The translations under genes were made by a program, and so were the position numbers. Below are positions 1-6,936 of a stretch of DNA of 7,106 bases, one piece after another. The notes under the pieces are model-generated. The model worked only from the letters and a program-made list of their open reading frames with translations. It was not told where the DNA came from and did not search any database. Every line of letters starts with the position of its first letter. The stretch's first letter is position 1. Source of the stretch: an uncultured Methylococcaceae bacterium (GTDB taxonomy: Bacteria > Pseudomonadota > Gammaproteobacteria > Methylococcales > Methylomonadaceae); NCBI GenBank assembly GCA_903939355.1, contig CAJAHC010000094.1, positions 1 through 7,106 on the forward strand. The letters run 5' to 3'.

Positions 1-522
1 CAAATCTTCAGCGCTGATGCTTTAAAATTTGATTTTTCATCATTGGTGAAAAATAACGAAAAATTACGTATTATTGGCAACCTGCCCTATAACATCTCAA
101 CACCGTTAATGTTTCATTTGCTAAATAATGCCTCCTGTATTGAAGACATGCATTTTATGTTACAAAAGGAAGTGGTTGACCGAATTTGCGCCGCACCGGG
201 CAGTAAAAAATACGGCCGACTGAGCGTTATGATGCAATATCATTGTACAACTGAACTATTATTTGACGTGCCGCCCGAAAGCTTTGATCCCGCGCCCAAA
301 GTCATGTCAGCTATTGTTAGACTGGTACCCCATGACCACCCTCCCGTAGCGGTTAATAATTTAAAGATGCTCAATAGAGTTGTCGTACAAGCATTCTCCC
401 AACGGAGAAAAACCTTACGTAATTCTTTAAAAAAACTCATTGAAGAAAATGCCATTATCGCTTTAAACATAGACCCCACTTTAAGGGCCGAAGCATTGTC
501 ACTTGCTGATTTTGCAAACTGA
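1..522 (+). CDS. ksgA (rsmA): 16S rRNA (adenine1518-N6/adenine1519-N6)-dimethyltransferase, 3' part
   Basis: The reading frame is open from the first base and ends at TGA 520-522, so the window holds the last 173 codons; the family is usually about 265-275 residues. KsgA dimethylates two adjacent adenines in the 3'-terminal hairpin of 16S rRNA using S-adenosylmethionine, late in 30S assembly. Visible family marks are the catalytic motif IV NLPYNIS (NLPY starts at base 79), the FDPAPKV segment, and the C-terminal SQRRKTLRNSLK helix region followed by RAEALSLADFAN. The N-terminal glycine-rich SAM-binding loop lies upstream of the window. A TTG at 43 could be mistaken for a start, but family homology continues upstream of it in frame (IFSADALKF), so it is internal. 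The C-terminus stops a few residues earlier than in many relatives, which is ordinary variation. The downstream gene is not apaG/apaH, the partner pair in enteric bacteria. Confidence 0.96.
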   Translation, partial: QIFSADALKFDFSSLVKNNEKLRIIGNLPYNISTPLMFHLLNNASCIEDMHFMLQKEVVDRICAAPGSKKYGRLSVMMQYHCTTELLFDVPPESFDPAPKVMSAIVRLVPHDHPPVAVNNLKMLNRVVVQAFSQRRKTLRNSLKKLIEENAIIALNIDPTLRAEALSLADFAN

Positions 523-530
523 GTAATCTT

Positions 531-749
531 TTAATTGAAGAAGAAATAGCATAATCCCCGCGACAATATGTCACATTTCATTACCTTGAATTTGTAGTTA
601 TCATTACTGCAACTCTTGAGATTCAAAATTCCAAAGGAATTTAAAGCGTTACATCCTAACTTTAATGCGGCCTGATTAGCTGCATTTTTTTTGCCTGCCA
701 TTCTAGACAAAGCCTTATTCCTGCTTGTTGACTCTATGTAGAGATGCAT
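531..749 (-). CDS. Doubtful small ORF, 72 residues, possible remnant of a small envelope protein
   Basis: This is an open frame in the spacer between ksgA and the EVE gene, read divergently from the latter, with ATG at 747-749 and stop at 531-533. I do not recognise it with certainty. The stretch NAANQAALKLGCNAL resembles the 'N-x-A...LG-x-NA' pattern of small lipoprotein-type domains such as DUF4156 or RcsF-like proteins, and it is followed by scattered cysteines. There is no signal peptide, lipobox or convincing ribosome binding site. The frame continues only eight codons upstream of the ATG before a stop, so if it is real it is probably a 5'-truncated remnant. A chance open frame is about as likely. 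Confidence 0.25.
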   Translation of the reverse strand: MHLYIESTSRNKALSRMAGKKNAANQAALKLGCNALNSFGILNLKSCSNDNYKFKVMKCDILSRGLCYFFFN

Positions 750-804
750 AAATTTTGTTTTAGTGGCACACTAAGCCTATCTATAGACATTCTGTGAAAG
801 CAAC

Positions 805-1281
805 ATGAACTTCTGGCTAATGAAATCCGAACCTGATGCGTTTGGTATCAACGATCTTTATAACAAACCCAACCAAACTGAACATTGGGACGGTGTGCGT
901 AATTATCAGGCCAGAAATATGATGAGGGATGCCATGAAGCTGGGTGATCAGGTGTTTTTTTATCATTCAAACTGCGAACAACCGGGCATTGTTGGCATCA
1001 TGGAGGTTGTTAAGGAAGGCTATCCTGATTTCACCGCCTTTGATCCGGATGATGCGCATTTTGACCCTAAAAGTGATCCCGACAAACCACGCTGGATGAT
1101 GGTTGATGTTAAATTTGTGAAAACCTTATCCCGAACCATTAGTCTTAGGGAATTAAAAGCCAGACAGGAATTGGTTAATATGGCGGTAGTAAGACCAGGA
1201 AACCGTCTGTCAATCATGCCGGTGAGTGCAGATGAGTGGCAATTTATCTTAGGTTTAGAACAACAAGATACCCTTTTATAG
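805..1281 (+). CDS. EVE domain-containing protein (PUA-like fold)
   Basis: A 158-residue protein that is almost entirely one EVE domain, the usual size for the stand-alone bacterial form related to thymocyte nuclear protein 1. Family marks in order are MNFWLMKSEPDAFGINDL (residues 1-18), HWDGVRNYQARNMMRD (27-42), GDQVFFYHSNC (47-57), PGIVGIMEV (60-68), FDPKSDPDKPRWMMVDV (86-102) and the C-terminal RLSIMPVSADEWQFILGL segment (134-151). EVE domains are related to PUA and YTH domains and are thought to bind modified bases in nucleic acid; the target of the stand-alone proteins is not established. The start is fixed by homology because MNFW is the standard beginning. Only a weak GAAAG-like ribosome binding site precedes it (about 796-800). 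The gene is convergent with uvrA, with 64 bases between the stops and no clear hairpin terminator. It has no visible operon partner. Confidence 0.93.
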   Translation: MNFWLMKSEPDAFGINDLYNKPNQTEHWDGVRNYQARNMMRDAMKLGDQVFFYHSNCEQPGIVGIMEVVKEGYPDFTAFDPDDAHFDPKSDPDKPRWMMVDVKFVKTLSRTISLRELKARQELVNMAVVRPGNRLSIMPVSADEWQFILGLEQQDTLL

Positions 1282-1345
1282 GCCGTTTATCTGAGTATAT
1301 AGACAGCCCTGAAGGATTGCCTCTACCTCAAAGCAGAACCGCCAC

Positions 1346-4162
1346 TTATTGAAAAAATCGCTTTAAATAATGGCCCGTATAGGAAGCCTCATTTTCAGAT
1401 ACCTTTTGAGGTGAGCCTTCAGCAACCAGAGTACCGCCACCATCACCACCTTCCGGCCCCATATCAATTAACCAATCAGCGGTTTTGATGACATCCAGAT
1501 TATGCTCGATAACAATCACGGTATTGCCATGATCCCGCAGGGTATGGAGAACACCCAATAATTGCTTAATATCATGAAAATGCAGGCCGGTAGTCGGTTC
1601 ATCCAAAATATATAAAGTTTTACCAGTATCACGCTTCGACAATTCTTTGGCGAGTTTAACCCGTTGCGCTTCGCCACCCGACAGCGTCGTCGCATTTTGC
1701 CCCAGTGTGATGTAACTCAGGCCCACCTCAGTTAACGTATGCAACTTTCTGGCTAAGGTTGGCACGGCACTAAAAAACTCGGCGGCATCTTCTACCGTCA
1801 TATTCAACACTTGATTAATCGTTTTGCCTTTATACCGAATTTCCAATGTTTCACGGTTATAACGTTTGCCGTTACAAGCATCGCAATGGACAAAAATATC
1901 CGGCAAAAAGTGCATTTCAACTTTAATAACGCCATCGCCCTTGCAGGCTTCGCAACGCCCCCCTTTTACATTAAAACTAAAACGACCCACCGTATAACCT
2001 CTCGACCTGGCTTCATGGGTCGCTGAAAAAAGTTCCCGTATGGGCGTAAACAAACCGGTATAGGTAGCGGGATTGGAACGAGGCGTTCGACCGATAGGGC
2101 TTTGATCGATGTCAACCACCTTATCAAAATGCTCAAGTCCCTCAACCCCATCACAGGGCGCAGGAATAATACCGGCACGGTTAATCAATCGCGCCGCATA
2201 AGCATATAAAGTATCGTTAACCAACGTTGATTTACCGGAACCCGACACGCCCGTGACACACGTCAACAAGCCAACAGGAAAGGAAATATCAACATTCTTT
2301 AAATTATTGCCCTGCGCATTGCGAATGGTTATTTGCTTGGTCTTATCAACCGGCGTTAAAGTTTTAGGGATTTCAATACTAACTTTACCTGACAAATACT
2401 GGCCCGTTAAGGATTCTTGACAGTTTAAAATATCCTCCAATGACCCTTGGGCAATAATATTGCCACCATGAACCCCAGCGCCTGGGCCAATATCAACAAT
2501 ATGTTGTGCAGCACGTATGGCATCTTCATCATGTTCAACCACAATAACGGTATTACCCAAGTCACGCAGATGAAACAAAGTGTTAAGCAAGCGATCATTA
2601 TCTCGCTGATGCAACCCAATAGACGGTTCATCCAACACATACATCACACCCACCAAACCCGCACCAATCTGGCTTGCAAGGCGAATCCGTTGCGCTTCAC
2701 CACCCGAAAGGGTATCTGCACTTCTATCCAGCGTTAAATAATCCAGACCCACATTAACCAAAAACTCCAGTCGCTCCTGAATTTCTTTAATAATTTTTAC
2801 TGAAATTTCACCCCGCTGACCCGGCAAACATAAGGTTTTAAAAAAGGCCAAGGATTTACGAATAGGTAAATGGGTCAACTGATGAATGGGGAACTCGTCA
2901 ATAAACACATTTCGGGCGGCCACATTAAGGCGAGCACCATCACAGACATTACAGGGCCTATGAGATCTATATTTTGCTAGTTCATCCCGTACCATCTGCG
3001 AATCGGTTTCATGATAGCGCCGCTCCATATTGGCAATAATCCCCTCGAATCGATGCTTCTTTTTCTTAACCGTTCCTGTTCCGGTCATAAACTTAAACTC
3101 AACCGCTTCATTGCCACTACCGTAAAGCACAATATCCTGAGCCTCTTTAGAGAGCTCTGAAAAAGGCATCTCCAGATCAAACCCATAATGCTCCGCTAAC
3201 GAACAAATTAGTTGATAATAATAGGCGTTACGTCTGTCCCAACCACGAATTGCACCGCCAGCAAGACTAATATCAGGATTATGAACAATCAGATCGGCAT
3301 CAAAATGCTGCCTTACGCCTAAGCCGTCACAACTACTACACGCGCCCTTGGGATTATTAAAAGAGAAAATGCGTGGCTCTAACTCGGTTAAACTATAACC
3401 ACATTGATTACAGGCATACCGTTCGGAAAAAATAATCTCTGTCGCATCTTCAAGACACGCCGCAATGGCCATACCGTCAGCAATGCGCAAAGCTGTTTCA
3501 AAAGATTCAGATAAACGTAAAGCAACATCCTCACGAATTTTGAACCGATCCACCACCACTTCAATCGTATGTTTCTTTTTTAAATCCAAAGCCGGAGCTT
3601 CATCCAAGTCATAAACCGTGCCGTCAATACGCGCCCGAATAAATCCTTGCGCACGCAAATCATCCAGCAACTGACTATGCTCACCTTTGCGATCATTAAT
3701 AACCGGCGCCAACAACATCCAACGTTGGTCTTGCGGCTGCGCAAGGAGATGATCAACCATTTGACTGACCGTTTGAGCCGCCAGAGAAACATGATGCTCA
3801 GGGCATCGCGGTGTGCCTGCCCGGGCATACAACAATCTTAAATAATCATAAGTTTCGGTGATGGTACCGACTGTGGAACGCGGATTATGGGAAGTGGATT
3901 TTTGCTCTATGGAAATAGCCGGTGACAAGCCCTCTATATGATCAACATCCGGTTTTTCCATCATGGATAAGAACTGTCGCGCATAAGCAGAAAGCGATTC
4001 TACATAACGGCGCTGACCTTCGGCATAAATTGTGTCAAAAGCGAGTGACGATTTACCGGAACCGGATAAACCGGTAATAACTATCAGTTTATCTCTGGGC
4101 AGATCAATATCAATATTTTTCAGATTATGCGTTCTGGCACCACGAATGCTAATAGTATCCAT
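1346..4162 (-). CDS. uvrA: Excinuclease ABC subunit A
   Basis: UvrA is the damage-recognising ATPase of nucleotide excision repair. The dimer scans DNA with UvrB, loads UvrB at lesions and then leaves. The 938-residue length matches the enteric protein (940). Numbered from ATG 4160-4162: Walker A GLSGSGKS at 31-38; first zinc module C251/C254 with C275/C278; ABC signature LSGGEAQR at 485-492; Walker [11 protein letters not shown] at 509-518, then VVEHD. The second half has Walker [10 protein letters not shown] from 638, the DNA-damage zinc module C737/C740 with C760/C763, LSGGEAQR at 827-834, [10 protein letters not shown] at 852-861, then VIEHN. A TTG one codon upstream (4163-4165) is in frame, but [16 protein letters not shown] matches the family start, so I use the ATG. 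All catalytic and zinc residues are present. The gene is transcribed away from the hydrolase gene, and ssb, its divergent neighbour in enterics, is absent here. Confidence 0.99.
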   Translation of the reverse strand: MDTISIRGARTHNLKNIDIDLPRDKLIVITGLSGSGKSSLAFDTIYAEGQRRYVESLSAYARQFLSMMEKPDVDHIEGLSPAISIEQKSTSHNPRSTVGTITETYDYLRLLYARAGTPRCPEHHVSLAAQTVSQMVDHLLAQPQDQRWMLLAPVINDRKGEHSQLLDDLRAQGFIRARIDGTVYDLDEAPALDLKKKHTIEVVVDRFKIREDVALRLSESFETALRIADGMAIAACLEDATEIIFSERYACNQCGYSLTELEPRIFSFNNPKGACSSCDGLGVRQHFDADLIVHNPDISLAGGAIRGWDRRNAYYYQLICSLAEHYGFDLEMPFSELSKEAQDIVLYGSGNEAVEFKFMTGTGTVKKKKHRFEGIIANMERRYHETDSQMVRDELAKYRSHRPCNVCDGARLNVAARNVFIDEFPIHQLTHLPIRKSLAFFKTLCLPGQRGEISVKIIKEIQERLEFLVNVGLDYLTLDRSADTLSGGEAQRIRLASQIGAGLVGVMYVLDEPSIGLHQRDNDRLLNTLFHLRDLGNTVIVVEHDEDAIRAAQHIVDIGPGAGVHGGNIIAQGSLEDILNCQESLTGQYLSGKVSIEIPKTLTPVDKTKQITIRNAQGNNLKNVDISFPVGLLTCVTGVSGSGKSTLVNDTLYAYAARLINRAGIIPAPCDGVEGLEHFDKVVDIDQSPIGRTPRSNPATYTGLFTPIRELFSATHEARSRGYTVGRFSFNVKGGRCEACKGDGVIKVEMHFLPDIFVHCDACNGKRYNRETLEIRYKGKTINQVLNMTVEDAAEFFSAVPTLARKLHTLTEVGLSYITLGQNATTLSGGEAQRVKLAKELSKRDTGKTLYILDEPTTGLHFHDIKQLLGVLHTLRDHGNTVIVIEHNLDVIKTADWLIDMGPEGGDGGGTLVAEGSPQKVSENEASYTGHYLKRFFQ

Positions 4163-4193
4163 CAAATAATTCCGGCAATTAAAACAACTGGAT

Positions 4194-4222
4194 AATATAC
4201 GTTCAAACTAAAGTTTTCACAA
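4194..4222 (-). promoter_or_regulatory. Candidate sigma70 promoter of uvrA
   Basis: On the minus strand TTGTGA (4217-4222) is separated by 17 bases from TATATT (4194-4199), a good match to -35 and -10 hexamers. A start of transcription near 4187 would give a leader of about 25 bases. A weak GGAA ribosome binding site lies about 8 bases before the ATG. A degenerate LexA-like sequence overlaps the -10 box (4188-4202), with half sites ACGT and CCAG 7 bases apart. The enteric uvrA promoter is SOS-controlled, but this match is too poor to call an operator. Confidence 0.5.
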
Positions 4223-4232
4223 ATGTCATAGC

Positions 4233-4263
4233 GGCTAAGCGTTAAAAGACACCGCTTAACGCC
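4233..4263. repeat. Inverted repeat upstream of the uvrA promoter
   Basis: GGCTAAGCG (4233-4241) can pair with CGCTTA..GCC (4253-4263) with a two-base bulge. Alternatively GCGTTAA (4239-4245) pairs perfectly with TTAACGC (4256-4262). The two foldings exclude each other. No T-run follows on either strand, so a rho-independent terminator is unlikely. A protein-binding site or the end of an old inserted element are both possible. Confidence 0.4.
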
Positions 4264-4750
4264 TGAAACTTTGTTTTACTGAACTTCAAACTACTCGACA
4301 ACCTTAAAAGATGACTTAAACCATCAACAAGATGCCACTCAGCTCTTATACGTTAACTTTAATTACTTAAAATAATTGTAAATATCGTTTGAGAACCTAC
4401 ACTTTTTTCTAATAAGGTCACTCAAAGGAAGCAACACATCAAGCAACCATTAAATCTAATTCTTACTCTTCCTTAACCACTTAGCAAGCTTAAAACACCA
4501 CCGTTTATGATCCACAGGACACATAGCTCAGGGCCAGAAACAAGGCCAGTCGGTTGCAGGTTATATCATCCGTACTGTAACCATCTTTATTGTTAAATCT
4601 AATGCTTGGAGTATCAACCATGTCGAACGACTATTTAACTCTTACTGTCACCCAGCTTTACCAAGCTACTTTAACTTTTTTTGTTACACCAACATAGAAG
4701 ATTGGTTATTCAATTATTGATGTATGCGCGTCAATGTTGGGCATAAAAAG

Positions 4751-4790
4751 CTTGCTCGACATATAAGCCTTATAAGCAAGTAATCTTTTT
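4751..4790 (+). terminator. Hairpin with T-run just before the hydrolase ribosome binding site
   Basis: CTTGCT (4751-4756) pairs with AGCAAG (4775-4780). Inside it TATAA (4762-4766) pairs with TTATA (4770-4774) around a GCC loop, leaving a five-base bulge on the left. TAATCTTTTT follows (4781-4790), only five bases before the GAGGA ribosome binding site. This has the shape of a weak terminator or attenuator in the leader of the hydrolase mRNA, or of a terminator of something upstream. The stem is A+T-rich, so its strength is uncertain. Confidence 0.35.
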
Positions 4791-4805
4791 AAAACGAGGA
4801 TAGTT

Positions 4806-6350
4806 ATGTCAAATCCAATTACCCCTTTTTATCCTATTATTTATGTCCGCGGTTATGCAATGACAGAGCAAGAGCAGAATGAAACCACTGCTGACCCATT
4901 CAATGGTTTCAATCTTGGCTCTACAGTATATCGAGCTACATCAGATAAAGATAAACCTGCAAAGAAATTTATTTTTGAATCTCCCTTATTGCGGCTCGTT
5001 ACTGACTACAAATACATGGATGTATACAAAAATGGACTGGATATTATGGACATCGATGAATGGGAAGGCACACTTCCAAATCGATCGATTGTCATTTATC
5101 GTTATTATGATATTGCCTCAACATTATTGGGTACTGGAAAAACGCCACAAATAACAGATTTTGCAAAAGGATTGAGCCAGTTGATTATTCGCCTTCGTGA
5201 TCTGGTCTGTGCTAATCCAGATAATGCAATAACAGTGGAAGATTTTCGATGTTACCTGGTCGCCCATTCAATGGGAGGGCTCGTTTGCCGCGCTTTCCTT
5301 CAAAACTCTGAACTAGGTGACAATCAAGCACGTCGTTGCATAGACAAGGTGTTCACCTATGCTACACCCCATAACGGCATCGATATAGCGGGTTTTAATG
5401 TGCCTAAGTGGCTGAGTTCTTGGGACATAAATAATTTCAGTCGCGAGAATATGGCAAAATATCTCAAGCTAGAGCCACTTTATAAGAAAACTGGTCGAGT
5501 AGATTGGCTATCTGAAGAATCTTTTCCTTCTGACCGATTTTTTTGCATGGTAGGTACAAATCGGGGTGACTATGAAGTCGCCATGGGACTATCAAGAACA
5601 TTTTCAGGGCACGGTAGCGATGGCTTGGTTAGAATAGAAAATGCTTCCATTTGGGGTGTGAACGCCAAGGATCAAGTATCAACTCCATGTGCCACCGCTT
5701 ACGCTTACCGTTCCCACTCGGGCAATTTTGGCATCGTCAATAGTGAAGAGGCGTATCAAAATCTAACACGCTTCCTATTCGGAGATATACGAGTTGACAT
5801 ATGGGTAGACGTGGATTCTGTTCAGTTGCCGCCAGAGATTCAAGGCAAACCGGTTAATGCACTTTATCAGTTTGAGTTGAAGGCATCGCCTCGTGGTATG
5901 CGCTGGTATCTTACACGCCGAAAAGCAGATGAGGACTCGGTTGCCTGCCGAAGTTACCAGGAATTAACCGACTCATCAAACAAAAGTTCCAGGAGTATAT
6001 CTTTGTCTTCAGTGTTTTTGTCCAATAAGGCTCGAGTCGATACGGAAAATGATCCATCTCTTACCTACGGCTTGACTATGGGAGTGCGTACACCGGACTA
6101 TGAAGTGGTAAAAAAATTCTGGCCAGATACGCATTTTGAGGGTGGCTATCTATTTCAGGACACTATGATTGTGAAATTGACTCCACCTTTACAGGAAGAT
6201 GAGAAATGGATCATTATTTCGACTGGCAGAGCGGCAAACTGCAAATGGCAGTACCATTTGGTAGTAAAAATGCGCCAGGTATTGCCGGTAAACTTCGATT
6301 TGTTGTTTCCGCTTGGAATGACTGAAACTATACCGCCCATCATGACTTAA
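4806..6350 (+). CDS. Alpha/beta-hydrolase of esterase/lipase type with unknown C-terminal domain
   Basis: A 514-residue protein. The N-terminal ~325 residues form an alpha/beta-hydrolase. An early strand and loop PIIYVRGYAM (10-19) occupies the place of the usual oxyanion-hole HG loop. The nucleophile elbow is LVAHSMGGLV (151-160) with Ser155. YATPHNGIDIAG (185-196) is the segment typical of lipases and PGAP1-like esterases. Asp272 in GHGSDGLV and His304 in YRSHSGNFGI are the likely other two triad members. By family the reaction is ester hydrolysis; the substrate cannot be told. Residues ~328-490 look beta-rich and I recognise no domain there. There is no signal peptide or membrane segment, so it is cytoplasmic or exported by a signal-independent route. 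The start is well supported by GAGGA (4796-4800) five bases upstream. The gene stands alone, diverges from uvrA, and its stop lies directly against the DUF45 remnant on the other strand, which suggests it arrived in or moved next to a decaying restriction locus. Confidence 0.85.
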   Translation: MSNPITPFYPIIYVRGYAMTEQEQNETTADPFNGFNLGSTVYRATSDKDKPAKKFIFESPLLRLVTDYKYMDVYKNGLDIMDIDEWEGTLPNRSIVIYRYYDIASTLLGTGKTPQITDFAKGLSQLIIRLRDLVCANPDNAITVEDFRCYLVAHSMGGLVCRAFLQNSELGDNQARRCIDKVFTYATPHNGIDIAGFNVPKWLSSWDINNFSRENMAKYLKLEPLYKKTGRVDWLSEESFPSDRFFCMVGTNRGDYEVAMGLSRTFSGHGSDGLVRIENASIWGVNAKDQVSTPCATAYAYRSHSGNFGIVNSEEAYQNLTRFLFGDIRVDIWVDVDSVQLPPEIQGKPVNALYQFELKASPRGMRWYLTRRKADEDSVACRSYQELTDSSNKSSRSISLSSVFLSNKARVDTENDPSLTYGLTMGVRTPDYEVVKKFWPDTHFEGGYLFQDTMIVKLTPPLQEDEKWIIISTGRAANCKWQYHLVVKMRQVLPVNFDLLFPLGMTETIPPIMT

Positions 6351-6354
6351 TACA

Positions 6355-6645
6355 CGCGACAATATTTTTTCTTTGGTTTTTTCCTGGTACCAATTTTTAA
6401 AAAACCTGTTTGTTTCCAATTAAACGGCGTGGTACTAAAATTTTTTGTGTAAAACGAATACCGTCATTGGTATCGACTAACTCAATTTGATAATTTTTAC
6501 CTAGATAGGGCAATGATTCGCCGGTAACCAGTTCTTTACCCGGAGCGTGTGGTAATTGATCGTATTTTTGCTGGTGTCGCGTCTTTTCATAAATCCAGAG
6601 TTTTTTTGATTCGACAATGGCTATAATCTTTTCTACAGAGTCCCT
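6355..6645 (-). pseudogene. Remnant of YgjP/DUF45 (M48-type) metallopeptidase gene
   Basis: On the minus strand, 6645-6397 reads 82 residues with the DUF45 pattern: SKKLWIYEKTRHQQKYD, then KELVTGESLPYLGKNYQIEL, then ILVPRRLIGNKQVF and a stop (TAA 6397-6399). In the neighbouring frame the homology resumes at once as FFKNWYQEKTKEKILSRV, the family's conserved F..WY...(A/T)KEKI helix. One extra T in the T6 run (plus-strand A-run 6399-6404) explains the shift. Homology ends at about 6355, against the hydrolase stop codon, so the HExxH zinc-binding region is missing. The N-terminus is missing too and there is no start codon. Intact members are roughly 230 residues and are often found beside type I restriction genes, which agrees with the hsdR remnant upstream. 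The coding frame is certainly broken; the family call is by eye from motifs. Confidence 0.75.
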
Positions 6646-6836
6646 TCAAATAAATAAATAAAGGGGTCAGACCCCTTATTTTTTTGGGTACGTAACTTGC
6701 CTCTGACGATAATGCGGCCTTTGGTAAAAGATACTTCGCGGCGAATTTGTAGGACTTCATCCCAACCTGCTTCTATAACTGCTGGCGTGATGTACTTGGC
6801 ACAAATATCGGACTCGCTTAAGAACTTTTTGCTCAT
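6633..6836 (-). pseudogene. hsdR: Truncated 5' end of a type I restriction R subunit gene (HsdR-like)
   Basis: An open frame of 67 codons starts at ATG 6834-6836. Residues 1-50 match the N-terminus of HsdR-type restriction subunits: SESDICAKYITPAVIEAGWD (7-26), then IRREVSFTKGRIIVRGKL (31-48). In intact proteins this is followed by the PD-(D/E)xK nuclease region (the RADYIL...VEAK segment) and then by a long DEAD-type helicase, for a total of roughly 800-1000 residues. Here homology stops at about base 6687. The frame then runs through the palindrome at 6661-6677, giving KGSDPF, and ends at TAG 6633-6635. No nuclease residue or motor motif remains, so restriction activity is excluded. No hsdM or hsdS is in the window. 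A good Shine-Dalgarno sequence is not visible. Confidence 0.85.
6655..6680. repeat. GGGGTCAGACCCC-type palindrome (REP-like)
   Basis: AAGGGGTC-A-GACCCCTT at 6661-6677 is a perfect 8-base inverted repeat around one central A. With one bulged A the pairing extends to AATAA/TTATT at the flanks, and a short (TAAA) tandem lies to the left. Motifs of the form GGGGTC(A/T)GACCCC recur in many copies in some proteobacterial genomes; I cite this from general knowledge. It lies exactly between the end of hsdR homology and the start of DUF45 homology. The short A- and T-runs on its sides make it a weak bidirectional terminator as well. Confidence 0.7.
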
Positions 6837-6875
6837 AGCATTTTAATTTGGTAAATATTCAAAGCTATTAAGCCG

Positions 6876-6881
6876 ATTATA
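6876..6881 (-). promoter_or_regulatory. Candidate -10 box of the hsdR remnant
   Basis: The minus strand reads a perfect TATAAT at 6876-6881, 39 bases upstream of the hsdR ATG. No good -35 hexamer stands 16-18 bases upstream. If it still works, it would drive a transcript through both pseudogenes and antisense into the 3' end of the hydrolase gene. Confidence 0.35.
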
Positions 6882-6910
6882 CCGATGATTCTCTTCTTGT
6901 TCGTTTTCCA

Positions 6911-6936
6911 ATAGAAAAAATGTATTATTTTTCTAT
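6911..6936 (-). terminator. A+T-rich hairpin overlapping the stop of the RNase D gene
   Basis: ATAGAAAAA (6911-6919) and TTTTTCTAT (6928-6936) form a perfect nine-base inverted repeat with an eight-base loop that includes the stop codon 6925-6927. On the minus strand the stem's own second half carries A residues followed by no long U-run, and the stem is almost all A-T. It may weakly end the upstream gene's transcript, but it is not a canonical terminator. Confidence 0.25.

Larger units (their letters stand above)
4163..4805. other. Long gene-free divergent spacer between uvrA and the hydrolase gene
   Basis: About 640 bases hold no reading frame that resembles a protein and no tRNA-like or other recognised RNA. 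The base composition is A+T-rich. I looked on both strands for the missing C-terminal part of the DUF45 metallopeptidase (HExxH region) and did not see it. Contents I can support are the uvrA promoter at the left end, an inverted repeat at 4233-4263, a hairpin plus T-run at 4751-4790, and a strong ribosome binding site GAGGA (4796-4800) before the hydrolase ATG. A weak promoter-like pair for the hydrolase, TTGGGC (4737-4742) and ATATAA (4761-4766) 18 bases apart, is possible but overlaps the hairpin. Such a long empty spacer beside a lone accessory gene suggests decayed inserted DNA. Confidence 0.5.

Noticed and set aside
43..45. TTG start for a shorter ksgA product.
   Set aside because: KsgA homology runs continuously upstream to the window edge.
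559..569. CGCGACAATAT occurs here and again at 6355-6365, at the hydrolase/DUF45 edge, so I considered it as a shared recombination site.
   Set aside because: Several 11-base matches are expected by chance within 7 kb on two strands, and nothing extends the match at either end.
1346..4162. Open frames of 64-96 codons on both strands within uvrA.
   Set aside because: They overlap a full-length, motif-complete gene in other frames and show no protein-like features of their own.
4188..4202. LexA (SOS) box over the uvrA -10 region.
   Set aside because: The half sites ACGT and CCAG have a 7-base gap and match CTGT-N8-ACAG poorly; kept only as a remark.
4450..4603. Direct repeat TTAAATCTAAT at 4450-4460 and 4593-4603.
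   Set aside because: Too short and A+T-rich to separate from chance; no third copy and no regular spacing.
4163..4805. A hidden tRNA, small RNA or CRISPR-like array in the long spacer.
   Set aside because: No TPsiC-like or acceptor pairing and no regularly spaced repeats were seen.
6375..6406. GGTTTTTT (6375-6382) and AAAAAACC (6399-6406) as a terminator for the hydrolase gene.
   Set aside because: The stem is nearly all A-T with a 16-base loop, and the bases are explained as DUF45 coding sequence, so I do not call it.
6394..6406. The T6-A5 run in the DUF45 remnant as a programmed frameshift site.
   Set aside because: The shift needed is +1, while T-rich slippery heptamers give -1; the gene also lacks its start and its catalytic region, so simple decay is the better reading.
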